Of a stretch of 64,000 nt of DNA, positions 10,784-20,224 are shown one piece after another. The notes beneath the pieces are model-generated. The model was not told where the DNA came from and did no database searches. It saw only the letters and a list, made by a program, of their open reading frames with translations. Every line of letters starts with the position of its first letter. Within the stretch, counting starts at the first letter, position 1. The DNA is from Azolla caroliniana (lineage: Eukaryota > Polypodiophyta). The DNA lies in contig JBHGNT010000007.1 in assembly GCA_043228905.1 (NCBI GenBank), positions 8,556,001-8,620,000 of the forward strand, read 5' to 3'. The translations under genes and the position numbers were made by a program.

Positions 10784-10855
10784 TTGTAATGCATAGGATA
10801 TTATTTGCATTTATGTTTTATTATAAGAAAGTAATGTATATTCCAGATTTCTCTG

Positions 10856-10873
10856 GAACATTCTAGAAGTTTC
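10856..10873 (+). promoter_or_regulatory. Heat-shock element in A 5' LTR
   Basis: Four perfectly phased alternating pentamer cores, GAAnnTTCnnGAAnnTTC, ending 20 bp upstream of TATAAAA at 10894. This matches the canonical HSF-binding consensus, which needs three units. Function is inferred from the motif only. Confidence 0.7.
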
Positions 10874-10893
10874 AGGATTACTTCTGACAACAC

Positions 10894-10900
10894 TATAAAA
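10894..10900 (+). promoter_or_regulatory. TATA box of element A 5' LTR
   Basis: TATAAAA preceded by the HSE and followed by a pyrimidine-rich leader. Present at the same place in the 3' LTR (16317-16323). Confidence 0.65.
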
Positions 10901-11230
10901 GAAGGCACTAGACATTATGTTGAACCAAATTGGTTCAACGCAAGTGTTAAGCCTCTTAGTTGCTTTGTACTTATCTTTTCACATAATATATTAGCTTCTA
11001 TCATCTTCTTTCTCTCTCTCTCATCCTCGCTATCTCTCTCTCTCCTCTTCTCACTTCCTCTCTCGGGAATCTCACGCAATCTCGTCTTCTTAGTACTAAT
11101 AGTACTTCTCTTCTTAGTACTAATTCCATCTCTGCTTCAGTACTATTCCTGACAGTTTGAACCAATTTTTCTTCCTTTCCTCTAGCCTACTTGTCGTTCT
11201 CCCTCATCCTCCTACCCTTTTCCCTATACT

Positions 11231-12250
11231 ATGGCTACTGTTAGTGCCCAAGAATATCAATCCGTTTTCTCCGAGTTACAGTGCCTAAAAGAAAAGTTTG
11301 TTGCCCTGGAACATGAAAACCAACGGTTGATAGGGGATCTGCAACAAATCGCTCTCGAAAAACAACAAACGCAACAACAACATGGGGAGTTAGCGTTACG
11401 GGTACAACAACTCGAAGCAACATTGCCACAACAAGGATCAAGTTCCCAAGGATTTCATAAAGAGCCCAAGATTGGACTTCCTGTGAAATTTGATGGAACA
11501 CGATCGCAATTCCGGGGATTCCTAAATCAGGTACACTTAGTCATCCAGATGCATCCTTCCCGATATCCCACTGATGCATCTCGAGTCGGCCTAATAGGCA
11601 CGTTACTTAGCGGCTCAGCCTTGGCATGGTTCGCTCCACTTCTAGAAAAACAATCACCCTTGCTTAATACCTTTGAAGATTTTATTGGTGAGTTTAAAGC
11701 CTGTTTTGGAGATACCGACAGCATCAGGACGACGATCAACAAGATCCGAAGATTGCGTCAAGGCGATCGTCCAGCCTCGGCCTACGCGGCAGATTTCCGT
11801 CTACTCGCCTCAAATATCCCCTGGGATGATCAGGCCCTCATGGAGCAGTTTTGCTACGGCTTGCGCAACGATGTCAAAGACTTGCTTTTAACCTTCCCCG
11901 AGGAACCAAAGTCTCTTATGGAGGCAATCAGTCGAGCAGTCCGATGCGACAACCGCCTTTTCGAACGACGTTCGGAACGTCAGTTACAAATAGCACGCTC
12001 TCGGCCGGAACCCACATACACCTCAGTCACGGCTAAACCGTTTGCATGCGATGTACCTCAAGCCAATATTCCGACACCGATGGAGATTGACACCATGCGT
12101 TGACGCGGCCCGTTATCGGAAGAAGAAAAGCAACGACGACGTGCCAATCGATTATGTCTTTATTGCGGTGGACCAGGGCATATCGCCATCAATTGTCCCC
12201 ATAGGCCAAGAAGACAAGTAAATCAAATTGTCGTCTGTACTAAACCCTAG
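11231..12250 (+). pseudogene. gag: gag of element A (one nonsense codon)
   Basis: Capsid/nucleocapsid polyprotein of a Ty3/gypsy element. It starts at ATG 11231, 76 bp after the 5' LTR. An N-terminal coiled coil (residues ~10-75, Gln/Glu-rich) is followed by a retrotransposon-gag capsid domain (residues ~85-250; FDGTRSQFRGFL, GSALAWFAPLL, GDRPASAYAADFR). A TGA at 12101-12103 interrupts the frame. The same frame then encodes the zinc knuckle [14 protein letters not shown] (CX2CX4HX4C) and ends at TAG 12248-12250. TGA followed by CGC fits a CGA to TGA transition. Pol follows in a different frame. Confidence 0.88.
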
Positions 12251-12372
12251 TCAATTATTCCCTTCAAAGTGTTTGATAGTATTAATAGTACTAATAGAGT
12301 GTCAGATAGTATTCATAGTACTAATAGCCCAAGTATCTCAAATAAATTTGAAATCCTTAGTCAATTAGATGA

Positions 12373-15300
12373 AGAGTTAAACGATTGAGTCCAGCCAAAA
12401 TAGGAGCCGTTTGGTTGGACAGCAGCCCTAGATCTGTACAGCCCATTAGTGGTTCCATTCTTTCTAAGCAAGTTAGCAATGTGTTCCTAGCCCAAGTCAT
12501 TGTTATTACTAAAAGTACTCCTCCAGTACTTGTCCTAGCAATTTTAGATTCCGGAGCTAATTCTTGTTTCATGGATCGAAATTTTGCCCAAGCTTCTCAG
12601 ATATCCTTAAGAAAACTTCCTTGTCCCGCATCTGTAGTAGTCATTGATGGTCGTCCCATTGCTTCCGGGAATATTGTAGAAGAATCAGAACCCATTCAAG
12701 TTGTCCTAGGTAGTTTTGTGTGTGTAATATCATTTAATATAATTAGTAGTCCAGAGCATCCCATTGTCCTAGGATTAGCTTGGTTTGAATTACATAATCC
12801 AGCCATAGATTGGAGAACAAGAGAAGTCCGATATCGACCACCCCAAGAATCTACTCACCGAGTTTCGACCATTTCACTCCATCAATTACGCGAAGAAGGA
12901 CACAAGAAGGCAATGTTCCTATTTGCAATATCAGTACATCCTTCCAGCATTATTAAGAAGGACTCCTCAGTACAACTTTCGGCAAAATATCATCCTTATG
13001 CCGATGTATTTGACAAGGTAAAAGCCGGTACCCTTCCTCATCACCGTCCCTATGACTGTCCCATCGATTTACAACCAAGAACCGAGCCACCATGGGGACC
13101 GATTTACAACTTGTCACCCACCGAGTTAGAAGTCCTTCGAGCCTACATAGAGGAGAACTTGGCATGCTGGTTCATCCGTCATTCGAAATCTCCGGCCGGT
13201 GCACCCATCTTCTTTGTCAAGAAGAAAGATGGCTCACTTCGTCTCGTCGTTGATTACCACGGATTGAATAAGGTCACCATCCGGAATAGGTATGCACTTC
13301 TTCTTATATCAAGTCTTTTGGAGCAAGTTAATGGTGCCAAGTTTTTTACCAAAATCGATCTACGAGGAGTGTATAACCTCGTGCGGATCCCACCGGGAGA
13401 TGAATGGAAGACCGCCTTTCACACACGATATGGGCATTTTGAGTATACTGTTATGCTGTTCGGCTTAACCAATGCACCCGCAGTCTTCCAACACATGGCA
13501 AATGATATATTCAGAGACCTCTTGGATATCTGTTTGATCATCTATCTGGATGATCTATTGATTTATTTGAAGACCCAGCAAGAGCACGATTCTCATGTAC
13601 TATTAGTACTAAAACGACTCTGCGAGAATGGTCTTTATGCCAAGCTAGAAAAATGTAGCTTTGACTGCAAGCAAGTGGAATTTCTAGGCTACGTCATCTC
13701 CTCAAAGGGCATCTCCATGGATTCAGCTAAAGTCCAAACTGTACTAGAGTGGCAAATTCCACGGTCAGTACGAGATGTACAATGTTTTCTAGGTTTTGCT
13801 AACTTCTACCGTAAGTTTATACAGGATTACTCGAAGATTATTTTACCCCTCACACAACTTACGAAGAAGGGCCAAGAATTTCTTTGGTCCATTGAAGCAG
13901 ATATGGCTTTTCGACATCTTAAGAAAGCCTTTTCATTAGCACCGATTCCAGCTCATGTGGATACCAGCAAACCATTCATCATGGAGGCCGACGCTTCAGA
14001 TTTCACTCTCGGTAGCATCCTTTCTCAACAAGGAGATAAAGAAGAGTTGCATCAGGCGGCTTTCCATTCGTGCAAATTCGATGTCGCGGAAATCAACTAC
14101 GAAATACATGACAAGGAGTTATTAGCCATCATGGATTCATTTGTGCAATGGCGGCATTTCTTAGAGGGCTCTCCACATCAGGTCATTGTCTTTAGTGATC
14201 ATAAAAATCTTGCTTATTTCCAGAACGCTCGTGTATTAAATCGACGGCAAGCTCGGTGGGCACAATTCCTCATGCATTTCGACTTCAAAATCACATATCG
14301 ACCGGGGAAGCAGCAAGGAAAAGCAGATGCACTATCACAACGTTCGTATCTTACACCTCGTCCTGGTGATCCAACATTTGATAATCAAAAGCAAGTAATC
14401 TTGGGACCAACACGATTGCACACCACACAGATTTTTCACATCCCGATGGATTCACGGATTACCGATGACATACATGCAAACTTGAAGACAGATAGCTTTG
14501 CTCAAGACATCTTGGCGCACATTGATACTTCTCGGGCATCCTGTTCTCAGTCTCAACAACCAGGTATTGACTACCGACAATTCGAATATCATGATGGATT
14601 GTTATTCTTTAAAAAGCGCGTATATGTCCCCGATTGCTCCTGTCGCCTTCAAATCGTCCAGCATTGGCACGACACCCATACAGCGGGACATTTCGGTAAA
14701 ACTAAGACGTTGGAGCTAGTGCAGCGATCTTTTTGGTGGCCCGACATGCGCCGTTTTGTTGACGACTACGTTCGGACCTGTGATGCTTGTTGCCAAGCAA
14801 AGATGCCACGACACCATCCATATGGCTTGTTGGAATCCTTACCGATTCCAAGTAAGCCGTGACAGTCTATTTGTCTTGATTTTATCACAGATTTGCTGGT
14901 CTCGCAGGGGTTCGATGCTATCTTAACCGTCGTCGATCGATATACGAAGATGGCACATTTCGTTCCGTGTACTAAGGCCATCACTGGCGAGGAAACTGCC
15001 ACCCTAATCATGCATGAGGTATTTCGGCATCATGGCCTCCCAGACAGTATCATCAGTGACCGAGGACCGCAATTTGTCTCCAAATTTTGGCAGCATCTCT
15101 TCAAGATGCTCAAGGTCTCTTGCAACCTCTCCTCCGGCTACCATCCTCAGACCGATGGGCAGGCGGAACGAACAAACCAAACGCTGGAGCAATATCTCCG
15201 GTGTTTCCTAAGTTATCAGCAAGAAGATTGGGCCGAGATTCTCCACTTTGCGGAGTTTGCGTATAATAATGTTGTTCACTCCTCGATTCGAGTCTCCCCA

Positions 15301-16121
15301 TTCTACGCTTATACCGGTTCTCATCCTCGTTGGTCGGTGATCGACACCCCGGAACTACCTTCCAATCCTCGTGCCGGGAATCATTTGGAGAGACTACGCA
15401 AGATCCAGACAGATCTCTCGACTCATCTTCGTCATGTTCAACAGACACAGAAGACTTACGCGGATCGTCATCGGCTTCCCTCCTCTTTTTCCATCAGAGA
15501 TCGAGTATGGCTCTTACGTCGTCACATCAAGACTACTCGATCGTGCGACAAGTTGGATTATTGACGACTCGGTCCTTTCCGTATTACGGGTAAGGTTAAT
15601 GATGTCACATTCCGCCTTGATCTCCCTCCACAGCTTCAGATACATCCAGTTTTCCATTGTTCTCTTCTTGAACCTTATAAAGCAAACACCATTCCCGATC
15701 GTGTTACACCACCGCCACCCCCGCTCGAGTTGGACGCCGGCCCAGAGTATGAAGTTGCTGCCATCCTCGATTCCAAACTTATTCGCAACAAACTTTATTA
15801 TTTGGTCGATTGGCTTGGTTATAGTCCGAGCTTCTGGAACCTTATAAAGCAAACACCATTCCCGATCATGTTACACCGCTGCCGCCCCCGCTCGAGTTGG
15901 ACGCCGGCCCGGAGTATGAAGTTGCTACCATCCTCGATTCCAAACTTATTCGCAACAAACTTTATTATTTGGTTGATTGGCTTGGTTATAGTCCGAGCGA
16001 ACGCACTTGGGAACCCATCGAGCATGTTGTCAATGCTCAAGATCTGCTTGCTGATTTCCATCGAAAGTATCCAGACAAACCCGGTCCGCAATCAACATCG
16101 ACTCGTTCCACTCGTCTTTAA
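12373..16121 (+). pseudogene. pol: pol of element A: PR-RT-RH-IN-chromodomain (broken)
   Basis: The frame opens after TGA at 12370 and has no clear ATG. Aspartic protease active site DSGA is at 12547. Reverse transcriptase follows, with catalytic YLDD at 13543-13554. Gypsy-type RNase H begins near 13985 (EADASDF). The integrase HHCC zinc finger is at about 14665-14800 (HDTHTAGHFG, CDACC). The integrase core has D (LDFITD, 14876), D (DRGPQF, 15058) and E (QAERTNQ, 15163), then a GPF motif near 15570. In-frame TGA codons are at 14860 and 15562. The chromodomain (YEVAAILDSKL... LVDWLGYSP) is hit by a 167-bp tandem duplication: the first copy is in frame but cut short, and the second, complete copy (15897-16121) is in another frame. 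Confidence 0.9.
15671..16003 (+). repeat. 167-bp tandem duplication across the chromodomain
   Basis: AACCTTATAAAGCAAACACC starts at 15671 and again at 15838. The copies differ at only a few positions. Since 167 is not a multiple of three, the second chromodomain copy falls out of the integrase frame. Confidence 0.85.
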
Positions 16122-16132
16122 GGGAGAGATAG
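16120..16132 (+). other. Polypurine tract of element A
   Basis: AAGGGAGAGATAG immediately before the TGTCATGATA start of the 3' LTR. The same junction (purine run then GATAG/TGTCATGATA) is found in element H on the minus strand at 22521-22534. Confidence 0.75.
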
Positions 16133-16141
16133 TGTCATGAT

Positions 16142-16204
16142 ATGGCAAGACTCGAACCCATGACCTTATGGTATATGGGTCGAGCTCTTAACCATCACAC
16201 CATC
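16142..16204 (-). other. tRNA-like module in A LTR (antisense to the element)
   Basis: On the minus strand: an A-box-like TGGTGTGATGGTTAAG, about 35 nt later the B-box-like GGGTTCGAGTCTT, and a possible acceptor pairing ATGGTG/TGCCAT at the ends. It looks like a degenerate tRNA or a Pol III promoter. It lies at the very start of U3. I do not assign an isoacceptor. Confidence 0.55.
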
Positions 16205-16278
16205 TATTGTAATTCATAGGATATTATTTTCATTTATGTTTTATTATAAGAAAGTAATGTATATTCCAGATTTCTCTA

Positions 16279-16296
16279 GAACATTCTAGAAGTTTC
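16279..16296 (+). promoter_or_regulatory. Heat-shock element in A 3' LTR
   Basis: GAAnnTTCnnGAAnnTTC in perfect phase, 20 bp upstream of TATAAAA. It is conserved between the two LTRs although many other LTR positions differ. Confidence 0.7.
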
Positions 16297-16577
16297 AGGA
16301 TTAGTCCTGACAACACTATAAAAGAAGGCACTAGACATTATGTTGAACCAAATTAGTTCAACGCCAGTCTTAAGCCTCTTAGCCACTTTGTACTTATCTT
16401 TTCACATAATATATTAGCTGTTGTCATCATCTTTCTCTCTCTCTCATCCTCGCTATCTCTCTCTCTCCTCTTCTCACTTCCTCTCTCGGGAATCTCACGC
16501 AGTCCCGTCTTCTTAGTACTAATAGTACTTCTCTTCTTAGTACTAATTCCATATCTGCTTTAGTACTATTCTTGACA

Positions 16578-16665
16578 GCTACTAATCTAATCAAAATAAT
16601 TGTTTCATTATTTATATTTATTTATTTACATAGTTTTTATATCGTGTGTGAAAAACCACACGACA
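16578..16665 (-). repeat. B left LTR, inner part after element A
   Basis: Resumes the B LTR (GCTACTAATCTAATC, then AATAATTGTTTCATT) exactly as in the uninterrupted right LTR near 19843-19926, and ends CCACACGACA. Confidence 0.8.
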
Positions 16666-16683
16666 TTCACCTCCACAAAACCT

Positions 16684-16703
16684 GCACATCCACCGGTATG
16701 TGC
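16684..16703. other. Hairpin near 3' end of element B
   Basis: GCACAT and ATGTGC separated by eight bases (CCACCGGT). The same hairpin occurs in element C at 42124-42143 with one loop change, just inside the LTR. It may be a structural RNA signal. Confidence 0.5.
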
Positions 16704-16768
16704 CAATTTTGGTGACTCTCCACTTTTGATTACTTTACTTTTTTATTGATGTACTCGAATCGCCATTG

Positions 16769-18691
16769 TCATCCGATCCACCATATTCTTCGTTCAATCT
16801 TTGCATTTCCATGACCGATTGTCATGGCTCTCTTTGCTCCTCTAGAGCATAATGCTTCACTCTTTATGCATGTGCCACCTTCATCTCGGCCATCTCCTTG
16901 GTCATCTAATTTTCTCTTATCATTCTTTCTTGTTCCATGCATGTCTTTCAAAAGCCTTATCGAAATACTATGGTTGAGTACTCTTAGCGATTCATTATTT
17001 AGTGTCATGCTCTCCTCTAGGTGCTTAAGTGACCACACTGCATGTTTCGCACTTTGTCCACTTTCTTGGTATACTCTTGTGTTGGAATTGACCATGACTT
17101 CTACGCTAGTATTATCCTTGTTAAATTTTGTGATCACATCTTTCATATCCGCTTGGCCCACTTGACCCATATCTTTGCTTTTTGAGGTTTGCTTGGTCTC
17201 TTTGTCGCACACATTAGCTTTTGTCTTCGTGCTTTGCTCGACCTCTTTGTCGCACGCATGGACTTTCATCATGTTTCTTTGCTTTACTTCCTTGTTGCAC
17301 ACATTGGCTTTCACCCTTGCTTCCTCGCCGCCATCGTCCTTCTCTTGGATCTTACATCGGTTAATGCCCAAGTCTCTCAAACGAGTGTGGAGGAATTTTG
17401 TAGTTTGGCATTGCCTTTGTCGTGCTACCCTTAGCCACATCCACCTTATGGTTGTTCGCATTGGCTTTGACCTTTGTTTCTTTGCCGCCACCTTCTGTCT
17501 CTTGGGTCTTACATCAGTTAATGCCCAAGGCTCAAGAACTTTTGTGGGGAAAGTCTCTTCATGATGGTTGTCTACCGTCTTCGGCTTGATGTCATTCTTC
17601 ATGGCTATCTCTTTAGACTCATGGGCCTCGTACCCATTAATCCTCTTGTTCGAGCAAGCCTCGATTATTCTCCTCTCTTCTTTGCATGTGTTAATTTTGG
17701 CCTTCACTTCCTCGCCGCCACCTTCCATCTCTTGGGTCTCATGTTTGCTTTCCGACGCATCTGCCCAAGTCTCTGGAACAAGTGTGGAGAAAGTCTCGAC
17801 ACGGCCATCCGCCATTGACTCGTCCATAGCCACCTCTGACTCGATGTCGTTTTTCGTGGCTATCTCCTTAATCATGTTGACTTTACACTTTTTATCTCCC
17901 TTGATCATGCAAGCTTTGCTCATGCTTGCACCTTCATCATTTGATGTTTCAGACATGATACATGTTTCGAAACATTTGTCTTCACTTGAAGTTACATTCG
18001 CCACCCTCAATTCATTGGTTTCTTTCTTCATCATTCTTTCTTTGCAAGATGAGAAAGTATCTTGTTCCACACCTTCTTCCGTGGTTACATCGTGGTACCG
18101 AACCTGGGCCTTTGTATCAACCGTAACATTAATCCGCATTTGTTGGGGGGCCTCTTCTTCTTCGCTCATCATTTGCTTCAGTTTTTGCTCCTTTTGAAGC
18201 TTCTCTTCAACCTCAACTTGCGCCTTTAAGTTCTCGAATGCCTCTTCCATCAAGACGTCTATGTCGAGTATTGTTGAACCTTCCCTCTTCGAGTTTTCTT
18301 CTTTAGGTGGAAGTTTGTAGTTGCATTCCGTCCTCCTTTCACCATCCGTCGTGGGTTGTTTTGTTGTAGATGAGAATCTTGTCTTCATCTTATCATGTAG
18401 TTCACATACTCTTTCCACTTTCATCCAATCCTCGGTGAGGCCATTTTCACCATCATCATCCTCAAGTCGGATTCCAATGGCCTTCCTTTCCTTCCAATCA
18501 ATTGAATTCACAAACATTAGGACTTTTTCCACCCCCACCAATCTTTGATCCCACTCCGAGAGTTGTGCAAAGCAACACTTGAACTCAACAAAAGCATGCA
18601 TGGCACTTTGGTGGGTCTCTAATGATGATACCCATTGGTCAAACTCGTATAGTTTGCATCTCTTCGGCTCTTTGTATCTATATGCCTCCAT
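16769..18691 (-). CDS. gag-like protein of element B (N-terminally truncated)
   Basis: An uninterrupted 640-codon minus-strand frame from ATG 18691. It matches element C's gag from C's residue ~110 onward (YKEPKRCKLYEFDQW; VLMFVNSIDWKERKAIGIRLEDDDGENGLT). The first ~110 residues of that gag are absent: only ~23 bp separate the PBS-like site from this ATG, so a 5' deletion brought a mid-gene ATG forward. The middle is acidic and Lys-rich. Residues ~440-520 hold degenerate repeats built on KANVCDKE. It ends RRIWWIG, where C continues. No protease, RT or integrase is present. Whether it is still made or works is unknown. Confidence 0.75.
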   Translation of the reverse strand: MEAYRYKEPKRCKLYEFDQWVSSLETHQSAMHAFVEFKCCFAQLSEWDQRLVGVEKVLMFVNSIDWKERKAIGIRLEDDDGENGLTEDWMKVERVCELHDKMKTRFSSTTKQPTTDGERRTECNYKLPPKEENSKREGSTILDIDVLMEEAFENLKAQVEVEEKLQKEQKLKQMMSEEEEAPQQMRINVTVDTKAQVRYHDVTTEEGVEQDTFSSCKERMMKKETNELRVANVTSSEDKCFETCIMSETSNDEGASMSKACMIKGDKKCKVNMIKEIATKNDIESEVAMDESMADGRVETFSTLVPETWADASESKHETQEMEGGGEEVKAKINTCKEERRIIEACSNKRINGYEAHESKEIAMKNDIKPKTVDNHHEETFPTKVLEPWALTDVRPKRQKVAAKKQRSKPMRTTIRWMWLRVARQRQCQTTKFLHTRLRDLGINRCKIQEKDDGGEEARVKANVCNKEVKQRNMMKVHACDKEVEQSTKTKANVCDKETKQTSKSKDMGQVGQADMKDVITKFNKDNTSVEVMVNSNTRVYQESGQSAKHAVWSLKHLEESMTLNNESLRVLNHSISIRLLKDMHGTRKNDKRKLDDQGDGRDEGGTCIKSEALCSRGAKRAMTIGHGNAKIERRIWWIG

Positions 18692-18714
18692 GAGATATGC
18701 TCCTACTGCCTCGT

Positions 18715-18732
18715 TTCACGTCGGGTTCACCA
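18715..18732 (-). other. Primer-binding-site-like sequence of B
   Basis: TGGTGAACCCGACGTGAA on the minus strand, four bases inside the 5' (right) LTR. The identical word is at C 44135-44152 and E 55854-55871. The cognate tRNA was not identified. Confidence 0.65.
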
Positions 18733-18736
18733 AAGA

Positions 18737-19926
18737 TGTCGCGAAAATACGACGAGGATACGTGAACTTTGAGGCAAGACCCCGGGGCCTCCGACCGGAA
18801 GATGTCAAATTCGTATGCTTATATTAAACCATTGATGGAAAATGAGAAAGATTGACAAATTTCATTAACAAATAGAAAAGAAAAATTACAATCAATCTCA
18901 AGATTGGGATTACAAAAGTTTTAGCTTATGGAGATTGCTAGAATAATAGATTAGAAGAAACTAAGATACGGATTCGATAGGAAAATTATATGGCTTCCGT
19001 AGGGAAAATTAGGGTTTATGACTTCCGTAAGGAAATTTAGGGTTCTTCGCTTCGATAAGATAAGGGAGCTCAGAAGGAAATAAAATAAAATAAAGATAAT
19101 ACGAAGAGAGCCTGAGTGTAGGAAAAAAAATGGAATTTTATATGGAGTTCTCCCTTGATCATCTGCATGTCTAGTTTTTGTTGCATGGCCTCTACTTTTA
19201 GTTGCTTAGCTTTTTCTTTTAGTTGCATGCCTTTTTCTTTTAGTTGCATGCGACCGTCCACATGACCTTTACTTTAGTTTTCTCCACTTCACTTTAATTA
19301 GCCACATGATCCTTTTATCCATTCGGTTTGCGTCCAGCCTCGTCCGGTCGCTGGTTCCGTTTAGTCGCCGACTGCCGCCGCCTCGCCGATTGCCATCGCC
19401 TCGTCAGCTCCGCCGCCGTTGCCGGTTTACTTACTGGCCGGTTTTTGGTTTTGCTTACCGGCCCGGTTCCGAACTGCTTCATGGCTGGTTCCGGTTTGCT
19501 TCCCGGCCGATTTCCGGTTTTGCTTACTGGCCGGTTCCGGTTTTGCTTACCAGCCGGGTTCCGGTTTGCTTACCAGCCGGTTTCCGGTTTTTGGGAATTT
19601 AGCCAGCATCATCCATCAAGACAAAGTGGCCAAAGTTCTCTTAGCACAAATAAAAAATGAGGGATCTCAATGTGCTTATATAGCCAGGGCCTTAAGTTTC
19701 CTATCTATGTGGAATACTTCAAATTTCTATTTTCCCTATCTTCTCAAGCTTAATCTCCACCTAACTTGATATGTAGTTGTCTATTTTGTATTTAGTAAAA
19801 TGCGTTTTGAAGCTCTTGAGTATATCCATATTTCTATGACAAGCTACTAATCTAATCTAAAATAATTGTTTCATTATTTATATTTATTTTTTACATAGTT
19901 TTCATATCGTGTGTGCAAAACAACAC
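18737..19926 (-). repeat. B right LTR (5' LTR)
   Basis: TGTCGCGAAAATACGACG start, eroded end (AACAACACAAAA instead of CCACACGACA). Contains several TTGCATG words (about 19165-19250), the CCGG minisatellite (19332-19600) and CTTATATAG near 19675, a TATA-like box on the minus strand. Confidence 0.8.
19332..19600. repeat. CCGG-rich LTR minisatellite, copy 3
   Basis: Tandem degenerate TTTGCTTACCGGCCGGTTCC units in the right LTR of B, shorter than the left-LTR block. Confidence 0.8.
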
Positions 19927-20120
19927 AAAAGGGCAAGTATGAGCTCTCTGATAGGATGAAGAAGAGGGTGAGACAGGGAAGCGATGACAGTGATGAGAGT
20001 TAGAAGGTTGATTTTTGTGTTGTGTAGAAAACCTTCTATTTCCTTCTTTCTGTGGCCTAGGGTTCGTTGGTTGGTGAGCCATCGTGGTGCCGCGTGTTCT
20101 TGGCCTAGAAGTTTGTGCAT
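19927..20120 (-). pseudogene. ORF3 N-terminal fragment of element I
   Basis: Starts with MHKL, as does ORF3 of D at 48117, and lies about 100 bp after the integrase stop as in D. It is cut after ~65 codons by the B LTR. The body diverges strongly from D. Confidence 0.45.
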
Positions 20121-20224
20121 GCCTTAAGTCCTTTTAATATCGTCGTTATCTTCTCTTTCTTTCTTTTTCGTAACGGTTACATACAATACTATTTTTACAC
20201 TATAATACAAGTGGGGCCATCTAC

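Larger units (their letters stand above)
10784..11154 (+). repeat. A 5' LTR (5'-truncated)
   Basis: Matches 16203-16577 of the 3' LTR with more than a dozen differences. Ends CCTGACA. The missing first ~70 bp are exactly where the 3' LTR carries an antisense tRNA-like module. A CT is shared at the deletion join (AAGCT/ATTG), suggesting a microhomology deletion. Contains an HSE (10856-10873), TATAAAA (10894-10900) and a CT-rich tract. Confidence 0.8.
10784..16577 (+). mobile_element. Element A: chromovirus (Ty3/gypsy with chromodomain)
   Basis: Plus-strand element inserted in the left LTR of B; the broken LTR resumes at 16578. The 3' LTR (16133-16577) has TGTCA...TGACA ends and is preceded by the polypurine tract AAGGGAGAGATAG. 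The 5' LTR (10784-11154) lacks its first ~70 bp. Gene order gag, protease, RT, RNase H, integrase with GPF motif, chromodomain defines a chromovirus. Three TGA nonsense codons and a 167-bp duplication show it is dead. Confidence 0.9.
16133..16577 (+). repeat. A 3' LTR
   Basis: 445 bp, TGTCATGATATGG to CTTGACA. Contains the antisense tRNA-like module (16142-16204), an HSE (16279-16296), TATAAAA (16317-16323) and two TAGTACTA-type words near the end. Confidence 0.88.
9536..19926 (-). mobile_element. Element B: gag-only LTR retrotransposon, interrupted by A
   Basis: LTRs begin TGTCG and end CGACA. The left LTR is 9536-10783 plus 16578-16665, with element A inserted between. The right LTR is 18737 to about 19926, with its last bases eroded. 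The internal part (16666-18736) holds one minus-strand gag-like ORF and no pol domains. A PBS-like TGGTGAACCCGACGTGAA sits at 18715-18732 (minus), four bases from the right LTR, as in element C. This architecture matches non-autonomous gag-bearing LTR elements (TR-GAG type). Mobilisation would need enzymes from another element. Confidence 0.8.

Noticed and set aside
16824-18827. Plus-strand Ser/Leu-rich frames over B and C gag
   Set aside because: Antisense of the intact minus-strand gag; they have no conserved counterpart.
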